This document shows, piece after piece, positions 1-9,137 of a DNA stretch of 64,000 bases. The notes under the pieces were generated by a model. The model was given only the letters and a program-made list of their open reading frames with translations, ran no database searches and was not told the origin of the DNA. The position numbers were made by a program, and so were the translations under genes. Source of the DNA: Luteibacter jiangsuensis (GTDB taxonomy: Bacteria > Pseudomonadota > Gammaproteobacteria > Xanthomonadales > Rhodanobacteraceae); assembly GCF_030812295.1 (NCBI RefSeq), contig NZ_JAUSSK010000001.1, positions 434,001 through 498,000 of the forward strand, read 5' to 3'. How positions within the stretch are numbered: position 1 is the first letter of the stretch; the number at the start of each line of letters is the position of its first letter.

Positions 1-796
1 GGAAGAACAGGGGCGTGCGCGTCAGTTCCCGGCGTTCGGCGCTGAAGTCGTAGATGCCGTTCCAGCGTTCCGGACGTGTGCAGTCGAAATCCAGCGGATA
101 GGAGTCCTGGCCGGGAATATCGGTGGCACCCAGTCCTTCCACGAAATTGCTGTTGTGATTGCCGGTGAGCGGCACGGTGATGCCGTCGGCACGCGCCTTG
201 TCCTCGAGGTCCTGCATGTAGCGGCGGGTGTCGTCGGACTCGTCGTAGAGTTCGTTCTCGACCTGGTAGAGCAGCACGCTGCCACGGCCGTCGGTGACCT
301 GATGCCGCGCGATGATCCGGTTGATCTGCGTCATCCATTCACGGTACGCCGCGGTGTATTCGGGCGAGTCGGAGCGGGGCTTGCCCGCTGTGGTCACCAG
401 CCAGCCAGGAAAACCGCCCGCATCGGTTTCCGCATTGATGTACGGGCCGGGGCGCGCGATGACATAGATGCCTACATCACGCGCCATGTCGAGCAGTCGA
501 TCCACGTCGCGGATGCCGGAGAAGTCGTAGACGCCGCGTTTGGCCGAGTGGTATCCCCAGTCGAAGTAGATCTCGACGGCATTGAAGCCCGCCGCCTTCA
601 TCTTCTGCAGTACGTCGAGCCAGAGATCGGGGGAGGGCAGTCGCCAGTAGTGGAACGAGCCCGACCAGAGGTACGTGGGCTTCCCGTCGATAACGAGCGA
701 GTAGCGGTCATATGTGACGGTATGTGCGGGCGCCGCCACGGCGCTCGATGCGCCCAGCACCGCCAGCACAAGGCCAGCCCAGCGAAACGAGATCAT
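1..796 (-). CDS. GH35 beta-galactosidase, N-terminal part (cut by window edge)
   Basis: Secreted glycoside hydrolase family 35 enzyme that would remove terminal beta-galactose from plant-type oligosaccharides in the periplasm or outside the cell. A start at 796 gives a signal peptide (basic start, long Leu/Val/Ala stretch, AVAA cleavage region near residue 22), followed by the usual opening of the family (IDGKPTYLWSGSFHYWRLP). The motif ARPGPYINAE and the catalytic acid in QVENE (Glu about residue 182) are visible. Only about 265 residues lie in the window; the C-terminus is missing. It follows the MFS transporter on the same strand with a 91-base gap, so transport and hydrolysis are probably co-transcribed. 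Confidence 0.88.
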   Translation of the reverse strand, partial: MISFRWAGLVLAVLGASSAVAAPAHTVTYDRYSLVIDGKPTYLWSGSFHYWRLPSPDLWLDVLQKMKAAGFNAVEIYFDWGYHSAKRGVYDFSGIRDVDRLLDMARDVGIYVIARPGPYINAETDAGGFPGWLVTTAGKPRSDSPEYTAAYREWMTQINRIIARHQVTDGRGSVLLYQVENELYDESDDTRRYMQDLEDKARADGITVPLTGNHNSNFVEGLGATDIPGQDSYPLDFDCTRPERWNGIYDFSAERRELTRTPLFF

Positions 797-887
797 GCCT
801 ACCCCTCCGATCGACGACAGCGTGCCTTGCGGCGTCGCCGAAGGATGGGTGAGTTTGGGTAGTTATGCAACTTTGTGCAATTCGTGC

Positions 888-2357
888 CTAAGTCCGGCGT
901 TCGGGCTCGGGGACGTACAGCGTGCACAAACCCGCGATGAGCAGGCCAGCCCCGCCCAGGCCGAGTGCCCAGATGGGCTGGTTGTGAAAGCACAGTCGTA
1001 GCAGAAGGCCGAGGATGCTGGCGGCGAGCACCTGCGGAATCACGATGAAGAAATTGAAGATGCCCATATAGACGCCCATCTTCGCTGTCGGCAGATGGTC
1101 CAAGAGCAGCGCATAAGGCAACGATAGAATCGAAGCCCAGGCAAAGCCGACGCCCATCATCGATACGAGTAGCCAGCGCGGATCGCGGATGTACAGGAAC
1201 GACAGCAGCCCCAAGCCACCAAGGCACAGGTTCATCACGTGGCTGACGCGCAGGCCCCATCGGCGCACCATCCGCGGGATGACCACGGCGGCCAGCGCGC
1301 CAAATCCATTGTACGCGGCGAACAGCACGCCAACCCAGTTGGCTCCCTCGTTGTAGGCGGATGAGCTGGTATCCGTGGTGGCGTACATCGTCTGCGTCAC
1401 GCCCGCGGTGGTGTAGATCCACATGGCGAACAGCGAAAACCAGGAGAACAACTGCACCCCGGCCAGTCGCCGCATCGACATGGGCATGCCATAGAGGTCG
1501 CCCATCACCTCGCGCAGCATGCCGTGGCTACGGGTACGGCTAAGCCAGGTGAGCAGGAGGCCGAACACGATCAGGCCCCCGGCCAGCAGGTAGACCTCCT
1601 TTTCCAGCGCGAAATGCCTGATCGCGAACAGTACGGCGGTACCGGCGAGCAGCAGTAGCAAACCCGGTCGCCCGGCGTGTGATACATCCGCCGACGGCCT
1701 TCCAGGCACGTTGTCGGTGAACGATCGCAGTTGCGCGGGCGGGTATTCGCGTGTGGTCAGCATGGTCCAGAGCACGGCACCCAGTAGTACCGCGCCACCG
1801 ACATAGAATGCGTACTTCACCGTATCGGGGATGCCCCCGTCCGCCGCCACGTTGGCGACGCCGAACCGCGCGAGCACCCAGGGCAGGATGGAGGCGATCA
1901 CGGCGCCCGCGCCGATAAAGAAGCTCTGCATCGCAAAACCCGTGGGACCTTGCCGCGTGGGCAGCTGGTCGCCGACCAGGGCGCGGAATGGCTCCATCGA
2001 CACGTTGATCGACGCATCCAGAATCCACAGCAAACCGGCGGCCATCCACAACGCCGGCGCGTTCGGCATCCATAGAAGCGCCAGCGAGGCGAACACGGCT
2101 CCGGCCAGGAAGTACGGCCGGCGACGTCCCAGCCGATTCCAGGTGCGGTCGGAGTAGTGACCGATGATCGGTTGCACGATCAACCCCGTCAGCGGCGCGG
2201 CGATCCACAGGGCGGGAATGTCATTCACGTCCGCACCCAGTGTCTGGAATATCCGGCTGACATTCGCGTTCTGTAGCGCGAGGCCGAACTGGAGGCCGAG
2301 AAAGCCGAAGCACATGTTCCATATCTGCCAGAACGACAGTGCGGATCTCTCCGTCAT
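888..2357 (-). CDS. MFS sugar transporter (GPH/SUT-like)
   Basis: Inner-membrane major facilitator permease, probably importing the oligosaccharides released by the neighbouring glycosidases. The 489-residue protein has about 12 hydrophobic segments and the loop GHYSDRTWNRLGRRRPY, matching the family motif between helices 2 and 3 in sucrose/melibiose-type carriers. I chose the ATG at 2357 (MTERSALSFWQ) rather than longer upstream frames because hydrophobic homology starts directly after it. Its ATG overlaps the TGA of an 11-codon reading frame that carries the good Shine-Dalgarno (GGAGGAG), so translation may be coupled. It is divergent from the LacI gene and upstream of the GH35 gene on the same strand. 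Confidence 0.85.
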   Translation of the reverse strand: MTERSALSFWQIWNMCFGFLGLQFGLALQNANVSRIFQTLGADVNDIPALWIAAPLTGLIVQPIIGHYSDRTWNRLGRRRPYFLAGAVFASLALLWMPNAPALWMAAGLLWILDASINVSMEPFRALVGDQLPTRQGPTGFAMQSFFIGAGAVIASILPWVLARFGVANVAADGGIPDTVKYAFYVGGAVLLGAVLWTMLTTREYPPAQLRSFTDNVPGRPSADVSHAGRPGLLLLLAGTAVLFAIRHFALEKEVYLLAGGLIVFGLLLTWLSRTRSHGMLREVMGDLYGMPMSMRRLAGVQLFSWFSLFAMWIYTTAGVTQTMYATTDTSSSAYNEGANWVGVLFAAYNGFGALAAVVIPRMVRRWGLRVSHVMNLCLGGLGLLSFLYIRDPRWLLVSMMGVGFAWASILSLPYALLLDHLPTAKMGVYMGIFNFFIVIPQVLAASILGLLLRLCFHNQPIWALGLGGAGLLIAGLCTLYVPEPERRT

Positions 2358-2389
2358 CGGCGGTCTGCGTTGTGGTTGATCCAGGTCAT
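2354..2389 (-). CDS. possible 11-residue leader peptide before the MFS gene
   Basis: An ATG six bases after GGAGGAG opens a frame reading MTWINHNADRR and stops with TGA inside ATGA shared with the transporter start. The transporter ATG itself has no comparable ribosome site. This layout suits translational coupling. Nothing beyond the sequence supports expression. Confidence 0.3.
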   Translation of the reverse strand: MTWINHNADRR

Positions 2390-2436
2390 GGGTATCTCCT
2401 CCAGCAACAGTTATGTCATGGGCTGGCCCATCCCGC

Positions 2437-2454
2437 ATGCTGCGGTCGCAGCAT
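2437..2454. promoter_or_regulatory. 18-bp palindrome between MFS and LacI genes
   Basis: ATGCTGCG-GT-CGCAGCAT is a perfect inverted repeat with 8-base arms in the divergent intergenic region. It could be an operator for a second regulator or a hairpin in the leader of the transporter mRNA. It does not match the TGACAGCGCTGTCA sites further right. Confidence 0.4.
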
Positions 2455-2515
2455 CGGGGCCCTTTGTCACCCTTGTAAAGCAGAGGGGTCTGGCGGCATA
2501 GTCGATCGACAGTGT

Positions 2516-2525
2516 GATGACAGCG
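2516..2525. promoter_or_regulatory. half-site of the LacI-type operator upstream of the repressor gene
   Basis: GATGACAGCG matches the left half of the 18-bp palindrome at 6412-6429 exactly, while the right half is not conserved. It lies just before the repressor start and may allow weak autoregulation and control of the divergent transporter. Confidence 0.3.
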
Positions 2526-2533
2526 GAGAATCC

Positions 2534-3547
2534 ATGCGGGTACGCCTCGAAGATGTGGCGCGCGCAGCGAACGTATCGCCCAAGACGGTGTCGCGCGTGC
2601 TTAATGACGAGGCCAACGTGACGGACGCCACGCGTCAACGCGTGCGCGCCGCCATGGAGGCGATGGACTATCGCCCGCATCCGTCGGCGCGAAGCCTGGC
2701 GGGAAATCGCTCGTTCCTGGTAGCGATGTTGTACGACAACAACGACAACCCGTCCTCGACCTATCTGGCCGAAATCCAGGACGGCGTGCTCGAGGCCTGT
2801 GACGCGCATCGCTATAGCATGATGGTGCGACCGCTGCGTATGCGCGATGGCGATTTCATCCGTCGCCTCGATGCGCTGATTTCCGACCATCACCCCGACG
2901 GCGTCGTGCTGACCCCGCCGATCACCGACTATGCGCCGCTGCTGAAACGCCTGCGTGAGCGTAACGTGCCCTATGCCAGCGTGTCGCCGCTGCGGCGCGG
3001 CAAAACCCTGGGCGTGACGATGGACGAGCAGCGCGCCGCGCGTGCGATCGTGGAGCATCTGCTCGGATTGGGCCACCGGCGGATCGCCCACGTGGTCGGC
3101 ATCGCGGATCATGGCGCCAGCCGCTGGCGGCTTGCAGGCTATCGCGAGGCGATGGCCGCCGCGGGCTTATCCGAGGATCCGGCCCTGGTGGTGCAGGGCG
3201 CTTTCACGTTCGGCTCGGGTGTGGAGGCCGCTAGGCAGCTGTTTTCACTGGCCGAGCGACCGACGGCGGTGTTCGCCGCCAATGACGACATGGCCACCGG
3301 GGTGATGTGGGCGGCGGGCGAGTATGGCTTGAAAGTACCGCACGACCTGTCGGTCTGTGGCTTCGACGACACACCGCTGTCGCGCCAGCTGTGGCCGGCC
3401 CTCACCACCGTTCAGCAACCCAGTCGCGAGATGGGGAAGATCGCCGCCGAGCAGTTGCTGAGCGCGTTACGCGGTCACGGCACCGGCCGGCTGGTGCAGA
3501 TACCTTTCTCCCTGCAGATCCGCGGCTCCACTGCCACCGTACCCTGA
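2534..3547 (+). CDS. LacI-family transcriptional repressor
   Basis: DNA-binding sugar-responsive repressor of 337 residues. The N-terminal helix-turn-helix reads LEDVARAANVSPKTVSRVLN (about residues 5-24), followed by the hinge (YRPHPSARSLAGNRS) and a periplasmic-binding-protein-like effector domain with the usual features (FAANDDMATGVMWAAGEYG, VCGFDDTPLSRQLWPALTTV). The ATG at 2534 puts this domain at the extreme N-terminus; an in-frame extension to 2339 overlaps the divergent gene and is unlikely. It sits between the MFS/GH35 genes and GH3, and palindromes with the CG centre typical of LacI-family operators precede the GH3 and TonB receptor genes, so it probably controls the whole locus. 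Confidence 0.92.
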   Translation: MRVRLEDVARAANVSPKTVSRVLNDEANVTDATRQRVRAAMEAMDYRPHPSARSLAGNRSFLVAMLYDNNDNPSSTYLAEIQDGVLEACDAHRYSMMVRPLRMRDGDFIRRLDALISDHHPDGVVLTPPITDYAPLLKRLRERNVPYASVSPLRRGKTLGVTMDEQRAARAIVEHLLGLGHRRIAHVVGIADHGASRWRLAGYREAMAAAGLSEDPALVVQGAFTFGSGVEAARQLFSLAERPTAVFAANDDMATGVMWAAGEYGLKVPHDLSVCGFDDTPLSRQLWPALTTVQQPSREMGKIAAEQLLSALRGHGTGRLVQIPFSLQIRGSTATVP

Positions 3548-3591
3548 GAGGACGTCGCCAAACCGGGCGAGGTTCATGCTGCAACGCAAAT

Positions 3592-3605
3592 TGACAGCGC
3601 TGTCA
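3592..3605. promoter_or_regulatory. LacI-type operator before GH3
   Basis: TGACAGCGCTGTCA is a perfect 14-bp palindrome with a central CG, 58 bases before the GH3 start. It overlaps a TTGACA -35-like hexamer at 3591-3596, so repressor binding would block polymerase. The same 14 bases recur before the TonB receptor at 6414-6427. Confidence 0.75.
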
Positions 3606-3663
3606 TTCCTGCCAGGATGCGGCTCGGAAGCGTGCCGCCGGCGCGCCAGCAGGGAGCTTTGCC

Positions 3664-6240
3664 GTGCCATTGCTGCAGCGATCGAGCCTTTTTTTACGAA
3701 GCCTTTCCGTGGCGCTGCCCTTTTCCAGCGCGTTGCTCATGACCGTACCCGCCATGGCTGGCGATGGCACCGTCGTTCACCCGGAGCGGTGGCCAAAAGG
3801 CCAATCGCCGCTGCCGCCCGACCCCGCGATCGAATCCCGCATCCGGGCTCTACTGGCGAAGATGTCGGTGGAGGACAAGGTCGGCCAGATGATCCAGGCC
3901 GACATCAAGTACGTGACCCCGGACGATGTGCGCGAGTACCGCCTGGGCTCGGTGCTGGCCGGTGGCAACTCCAAACCTCCCGGCCAGCCGTTTCCTGTCG
4001 CCTCGCAGTGGCAGGCGCTGTCCGACGCGTTCTACCACGCATCCATGGATACATCGCGCGGTGGACTGGCGATCCCGGTGCTGTTCGGTATCGATGCCGT
4101 GCATGGCCACAACAACCTCGTCGGCAGCACGCTATTCCCGCAGAACTCCGCGCTGGGCGCCACGCGCGATCCGCAACTGATCCACGACATCGGAGAAGTC
4201 ACCGCGCGGGAACTGCGCGCCAGCGGCATCAGCTGGACGTTCGCGCCCACGCTCACCGTGCCGCAGGATGTGCGCTGGGGCCGTTCCTACGAAGGCTATT
4301 CGCAAAACCCGGTGCTGGTGGCGGAATACGCCGCCGCCGTGGTCGGAGGACTGGAAGGCAAACCGGGTACTCCCGCCTTCCTCGATGCAGGGCATGTGAT
4401 CGCTACCGCCAAGCATTTCGTCGGCGATGGTGGCACTCATAACGGCAAGGACCAGGGCGATGCCCAGGTCAGCGAGGAGACGCTGCGCGACGTGCACGCG
4501 GCCGGCTATGCGCCTGCGATCAAGGCCGGCGTGCAGGTGGTGATGGTCTCGTTCTCCAGCTGGAACGGGGTAAAGATGGCCGGCAACACCGCCCTGATCA
4601 CCGGCGTGCTGAAGGAGCGCATGGGCTTCGATGGGATCGTCCTGGGCGACTGGAACGCGCACGGTCAAGTGCCCGGTTGCACCAATGAGGATTGCGCCGC
4701 GGCATACAACGCCGGGCTGGACATGCTGGAGGCGCCCGACTCCTGGAAAGGGCTGTACAAGAACACGCTGGCCGAGGTGAAGGCGGGGGTGATTCCGATG
4801 AGCCGCGTCGACGATGCGGTGACACGCATCCTGCGGGTGAAGATGCGCCTGGGCATGTTCGAGGCCGGGCTGCCATCGGCCAATGCGCTGGCGGTCAGGT
4901 CGGCGGAGGTGATCGGGAGTCCTCCGCACCGTGCGTTGGCGCGCCGTGCCGTACGCGAGTCGTTGGTGCTGTTGAAGAACAACCGGGAGGTGCTGCCGAT
5001 CGATCCGCGCAAGCACATCCTCGTGGCCGGTGACGGCGCCGACAACATCTCGAAGCAGAACGGCGGCTGGACGCTGACCTGGCAGGGTACGGGCCTCACC
5101 AATGCGAATTTCCCGGGAGCCACTTCCGTTTGGGCGGGTCTCCAGGCACAGGTGAAGGCGGCTGGCGGCAGCGCCGAGTTGGCGGTGGATGGCGACTACA
5201 AGCAGAAGCCCGATGTCGCCATCGTGGTGTTCGGCGAGGACCCCTACGCCGAGTTCCAGGGAGACCTGCCGAACCTGGCATACCGTCCGGGCAACGATCG
5301 CGACCTCGATATGCTTCGCAAGCTGCGCGGGCAGGGCGTTCCCGTGGTGGCGGTGTTCCTGACCGGACGGCCACTTTGGGTGAATCGCGAGATCAACGCC
5401 GCCGATGCCTTCGTGGTGGCGTGGCTCCCGGGCAGCGAAGGCGAGGGCATCGCCGACGTGCTGCTGCGTGCCCCTGATGGTCGTGTAGCGCACGATTTCC
5501 ACGGCAAGCTGGCCTATGCGTGGCCACGTAGCGCGGTACAGGTACCGGTCGGCGCCGCCGCAGGAGGCGGGCGTCCGCAGTTCCCCTACGGCTTCGGGCT
5601 GACCTATGCCGATCATGGGACTACCAGTACGTTGTCCGAGGATGCCGGAGTCGCACTGAGCTCCGGGCAGGCCGGCGTCTACTTCACCCGTGGCAAGCCG
5701 GCACGGGATTTCGTGGTTCGCCTGATCGGCGCGAACGGCAAGACCACGAATGTCGCCGCCGTGCCGGCCGCCACGCCGGACGGCAGCCTGCACATCGGCG
5801 CGCTCGACTACAAAGCGCAGGAAGACGCGCGCAGCCTGACCTGGTCCGGTACCAGTGCCGGTACCGCAACTGTCGAGCTGGTGGCGCCCGCGCCACTCGA
5901 CGTGGACCGCGAAACCAACGGTGACGTTTTGCTGGTGACCACATTGAAAGTCGACGCAGTGTCACCGGGCGACACCTCGACCATCGGCGTCGGTTGCGGT
6001 GAAGGTTGCAGTGGCAGCGTTCCCGTGGGGCAGCAGCTTTCCGCCTTGCCGCAAGGGCAGTGGTTGCGCGTGGGCATTCCGTTGAAATGCTTCCGCGACG
6101 CCGGCGCGAACATGAGCAGGATAGACCGGCCGTTTGAATGGTCCAGCCATTCCGGCGGCCAGGTCGCTATCACTGACGTGTCTCTTGGTACGGTCGCCGA
6201 CCGAACGTTGGCGTGCCCGAGTCACGGGGACAAACCATGA
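3664..6240 (+). CDS. secreted GH3 beta-glucosidase / exo-1,4-beta-glucan glucohydrolase
   Basis: Glycoside hydrolase family 3 enzyme cleaving terminal beta-linked glucose, exported across the inner membrane. The 858-residue protein starts with GTG after AGGGAG and has a signal peptide ending near AMAGDG (about residue 33). The TIM-barrel domain carries KHFVGDGGT and the nucleophile motif GFDGIVLGDW (Asp about residue 329). The alpha/beta sandwich domain follows (RESLVLLKNN onward), then a roughly 200-residue C-terminal beta domain like that of ExoP-type members. Length and order fit the cellobiose-releasing ExoP-type group common in Xanthomonadales. The operator at 3592-3605 indicates LacI control. 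Confidence 0.92.
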   Translation: MPLLQRSSLFLRSLSVALPFSSALLMTVPAMAGDGTVVHPERWPKGQSPLPPDPAIESRIRALLAKMSVEDKVGQMIQADIKYVTPDDVREYRLGSVLAGGNSKPPGQPFPVASQWQALSDAFYHASMDTSRGGLAIPVLFGIDAVHGHNNLVGSTLFPQNSALGATRDPQLIHDIGEVTARELRASGISWTFAPTLTVPQDVRWGRSYEGYSQNPVLVAEYAAAVVGGLEGKPGTPAFLDAGHVIATAKHFVGDGGTHNGKDQGDAQVSEETLRDVHAAGYAPAIKAGVQVVMVSFSSWNGVKMAGNTALITGVLKERMGFDGIVLGDWNAHGQVPGCTNEDCAAAYNAGLDMLEAPDSWKGLYKNTLAEVKAGVIPMSRVDDAVTRILRVKMRLGMFEAGLPSANALAVRSAEVIGSPPHRALARRAVRESLVLLKNNREVLPIDPRKHILVAGDGADNISKQNGGWTLTWQGTGLTNANFPGATSVWAGLQAQVKAAGGSAELAVDGDYKQKPDVAIVVFGEDPYAEFQGDLPNLAYRPGNDRDLDMLRKLRGQGVPVVAVFLTGRPLWVNREINAADAFVVAWLPGSEGEGIADVLLRAPDGRVAHDFHGKLAYAWPRSAVQVPVGAAAGGGRPQFPYGFGLTYADHGTTSTLSEDAGVALSSGQAGVYFTRGKPARDFVVRLIGANGKTTNVAAVPAATPDGSLHIGALDYKAQEDARSLTWSGTSAGTATVELVAPAPLDVDRETNGDVLLVTTLKVDAVSPGDTSTIGVGCGEGCSGSVPVGQQLSALPQGQWLRVGIPLKCFRDAGANMSRIDRPFEWSSHSGGQVAITDVSLGTVADRTLACPSHGDKP

Positions 6241-6411
6241 AGGTCGTCTTCGTGGTTCGGACGCCAGGATGTCTATTTGCTTTGCACCAATATCCGGTTG
6301 TTGAAAGACTCGGCAAGCAACGCGAAGGGCTGTGTAGCAAGAGTTTGTAATGCCTCGATGACGTGCTGCCGTGCGGCAAGCATTCATCGCCATGGCGCTC
6401 TATTATCCAGT

Positions 6412-6429
6412 GATGACAGCGCTGTCATC
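6412..6429. promoter_or_regulatory. LacI-type operator before the TonB receptor
   Basis: GATGACAGCGCTGTCATC is a perfect 18-bp palindrome about 100 bases before the receptor start, sharing its 14-base core with the site before GH3. A TATTAT -10-like hexamer lies just upstream at 6401-6406, so the site would sit at the start of the transcript as a roadblock operator. Confidence 0.75.
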
Positions 6430-6526
6430 GGGGTGTGGGCGCCGCTGGGGGAGTAGGGGAAATCTTTGTCATGGCCGACGCGTGCGGCGGACAACACTTA
6501 TCCGAACGATAGTTGGGGAGAGCCAG

Positions 6527-8965
6527 ATGAATCTGCGTCACAAGCTGTTGTATGTCGCCATGTCACTCGCGTTCGCTCCGGGCACGCTGTTAGCGGCGGA
6601 CCAGGACGCAGCCGTACAAAACCCGCCGTCCAAGAATCCAGCGGCCGCCGAAAGGAAAGTACAGAATCTCGATGCCGTCTCGGTCACCGCGACCAAGCGC
6701 GAGACGCCGCTTCAGAAGACGCCGGTGGCGGTCACGGCGATCACCGTCGACACGCTCGATAGGGAGCGCGTGATGACGGTGCAGGACCTGACCAAGCTGG
6801 TGCCAGGCCTGCAAGGCACGTCGCAGGGCGATCATGGCGTGGTCACGCTCACCATGCGCGGCATCGGCAACGACAGCGCCAAGACCGAGTACGCCGACCC
6901 GGAAGTGGCCACCTTCGTCGACGGCGTGTATGCACCGCGCGCCGAGGCCGCGTCGGGTCTGTTGCTGGATATGGATGGCGTCGAAACGCTGCGTGGTCCG
7001 CAGGGCACCCTTTGGGGGCGTAATTCCACCGCCGGCGCCATCAGTTTCCAGACGGCCAAACCGGATATCGGCGCGGGCTTCTACGGCAATGCGCAGGTCG
7101 AAGCGGGCAACTTCAACCAGAGCGGAGCGCGTGCCGCGTTCAACCTGCCCATCAGCGACACCTTCGCCATGCGTGTCGCCGTGGTGCACCAGCAACACGA
7201 TGGCTACGTCGATTACCAGAAGCCGTCGGGCCAGTTGCCCACGGTGGCGCAGCAGCAGCAGGCGTATCTCGCTTCGCCCATCTCCGGGGGCTCGCTGGCC
7301 AACTTCAAACCGATCGACCCCGGCCAGTACGTGCAGGGCGGCGACAAGTACAACTCGCAGGATCAGTCCGCCGCGCGCGTCAGTGCGTTGTGGCAGCCCA
7401 GCGATGCGTTCAAGTGGAACCTGTCGTACGAGTACTTCCGCGATCGCGGCACGCCCAGCCTCAGCCTGATGCAGACGCCGCGCCAGGGACAGGATTTCTG
7501 GTCCGCGCTGATCGACACCGCGCCGTACCTGGACCGTACGTCCCATACGGTGCGCAGCCGCATGGACTGGAACATCAACGACGGCGTGCAGCTCAGCTAC
7601 ATCGCCGGCTACAACAAATACTCAGGCAAGAGTGACTTCGACCAGGACGTCGGTGTCAGCGTGCCGACCAGCTTCACCACCAATGGCGTCTACCAGGACG
7701 ACCGCACCAACGATTCCAACTACAAGAGCTGGAGCCAGGAAATCAACCTGAAGTCCACCGGGCCGCAGACGGTGGATTGGATCCTCGGTGCGTACTACGG
7801 CTACGAAGACAACGACATCCGCTTCGACATCCCTATCATGAACGGCACGCGCTACGGCACCGTGAGCTGGCAGGGCTCCTTCATCCAGCCGAAGGAAACG
7901 GTGGAGTCGTACGCGTTGTTCGGCCAGGCCACCTGGCATCTCAACGACCATTGGCGCCTCACCGGCGGCGTGCGCTGGTCGCATGACGACAAGGAGAACA
8001 AGGGCGGCATCAATTGGGGTTGGAACTACGATCCGAACGTGCCGCAGGTGCCGATCTCTCCGGATGTGTATCCGGACCCGTCGAACGGCTTCGCCATCTC
8101 GCAGCGGAACACCGCCAAGTACAGCAAGAGCAAGCCGACCTGGCTGGTGCGCCTGGATACCGACGTCGGCGAGAACGGCTTGCTCTACGCCAGCGTGTCC
8201 ACCGGCTACAAGTCGGGCGGCACCCAGGACGCGGGCACGCTGTACAAGCCCGAGACGCTGACCAACTATGAAATCGGCAGCAAGTTCACCTTCCTCGATG
8301 GCCACATGACGTGGAACTCGGCCATCTATTACGAAGACTTCAAGAACTTCCAGCTTTCCGCGCCCATCGTCTATCCGGACGGCAACCACGGCCTGGGCTT
8401 CTCCAACGTGGGCGGCAGCACCAAGGTGTTCGGCATCGAGTCGGAACTGGCTTATCAGCAGAAGGACGATCGCTTCAACCTGATCTTCTCGGCCATTCCG
8501 AAGAAGGAGCTGGGCAGGCTGGTCTACGCGGGGTCCAACGACTACCAGGGCCTGCCGGCATGTCCGCCGGAGTCCAATCTCGCCAACTGCATGAACGTCA
8601 CCGGTAACGATCTGCCGCATGCGCCGAACGTGTCGCTCACCGGCATCTACGAGCACACGTTCCACCTTGCCAACGGCGGACGTCTCACGCCGCGCGTCAG
8701 CGCGCAGTACCAGAGCTCGCAGTGGTTGAGCTACTTCAACCTGGGGGCGGGCGACCGGCAGAAGGCGTACACGCGTGGCGACCTGTCGCTGCGTTACAGC
8801 GAGCCGGGCGACAAGTGGTGGGTCAACGCGTACGTGCAGAACGTGTCCGACGAGAAGACCCGCACCAGCGCTGGCCGTTTCCAGATGTCCGACGGCTCGC
8901 TGCAGTACGTGTCGCAGTACCTCGCGCCGCGTACCTATGGCGTCCAGGTCGGCGTCTGGTTCTGA
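6527..8965 (+). CDS. TonB-dependent outer-membrane receptor
   Basis: Outer-membrane gated porin that would take up an oligosaccharide with energy from TonB. The 812-residue protein starts at ATG 6527 (MNLRHKLLYVAMSLAF), giving a signal peptide ending near LLAADQ. A TonB-box-like stretch (LDAVSVTATKRE) precedes the plug domain, which contains LRGPQGTLWGRNSTAGAI. A long beta-barrel follows and ends in the terminal aromatic (VGVWF) used for outer-membrane assembly. The upstream palindrome at 6412-6429 and its place between GH3 and halogenase tie it to the LacI regulon. Confidence 0.92.
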   Translation: MNLRHKLLYVAMSLAFAPGTLLAADQDAAVQNPPSKNPAAAERKVQNLDAVSVTATKRETPLQKTPVAVTAITVDTLDRERVMTVQDLTKLVPGLQGTSQGDHGVVTLTMRGIGNDSAKTEYADPEVATFVDGVYAPRAEAASGLLLDMDGVETLRGPQGTLWGRNSTAGAISFQTAKPDIGAGFYGNAQVEAGNFNQSGARAAFNLPISDTFAMRVAVVHQQHDGYVDYQKPSGQLPTVAQQQQAYLASPISGGSLANFKPIDPGQYVQGGDKYNSQDQSAARVSALWQPSDAFKWNLSYEYFRDRGTPSLSLMQTPRQGQDFWSALIDTAPYLDRTSHTVRSRMDWNINDGVQLSYIAGYNKYSGKSDFDQDVGVSVPTSFTTNGVYQDDRTNDSNYKSWSQEINLKSTGPQTVDWILGAYYGYEDNDIRFDIPIMNGTRYGTVSWQGSFIQPKETVESYALFGQATWHLNDHWRLTGGVRWSHDDKENKGGINWGWNYDPNVPQVPISPDVYPDPSNGFAISQRNTAKYSKSKPTWLVRLDTDVGENGLLYASVSTGYKSGGTQDAGTLYKPETLTNYEIGSKFTFLDGHMTWNSAIYYEDFKNFQLSAPIVYPDGNHGLGFSNVGGSTKVFGIESELAYQQKDDRFNLIFSAIPKKELGRLVYAGSNDYQGLPACPPESNLANCMNVTGNDLPHAPNVSLTGIYEHTFHLANGGRLTPRVSAQYQSSQWLSYFNLGAGDRQKAYTRGDLSLRYSEPGDKWWVNAYVQNVSDEKTRTSAGRFQMSDGSLQYVSQYLAPRTYGVQVGVWF

Positions 8966-9021
8966 CGTGATGCACGGCGGCCCGTATGACGCAGGTGCCG
9001 CCTGAGGGTTGCCGTTCTGCC

Positions 9022-9045
9022 GGCGACGCTCGAAGGAGCGTCGCC
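9022..9045 (+). terminator. strong hairpin between receptor and halogenase genes
   Basis: GGCGACGCTC-GAAG-GAGCGTCGCC forms a perfect 10-bp stem with a GAAG tetraloop 57 bases after the receptor stop. Only a short mixed T/C run follows, so it may be a partial terminator or an mRNA 3'-end stabiliser that lowers halogenase expression relative to the receptor. Confidence 0.55.
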
Positions 9046-9137
9046 TATCTTCCCCGTGAATGGCGTTTTTGCCGGGTCCGCGTGGGGCGGCCCGGCAATT
9101 CTTTTCTTCCATCGTGCGGCACCGGCGGGGATACACC

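Noticed and set aside
4132-5793. Minus-strand open frame of 553 codons
   Set aside because: It lies opposite the GH3 gene, which has clear catalytic motifs; the antisense product shows none.
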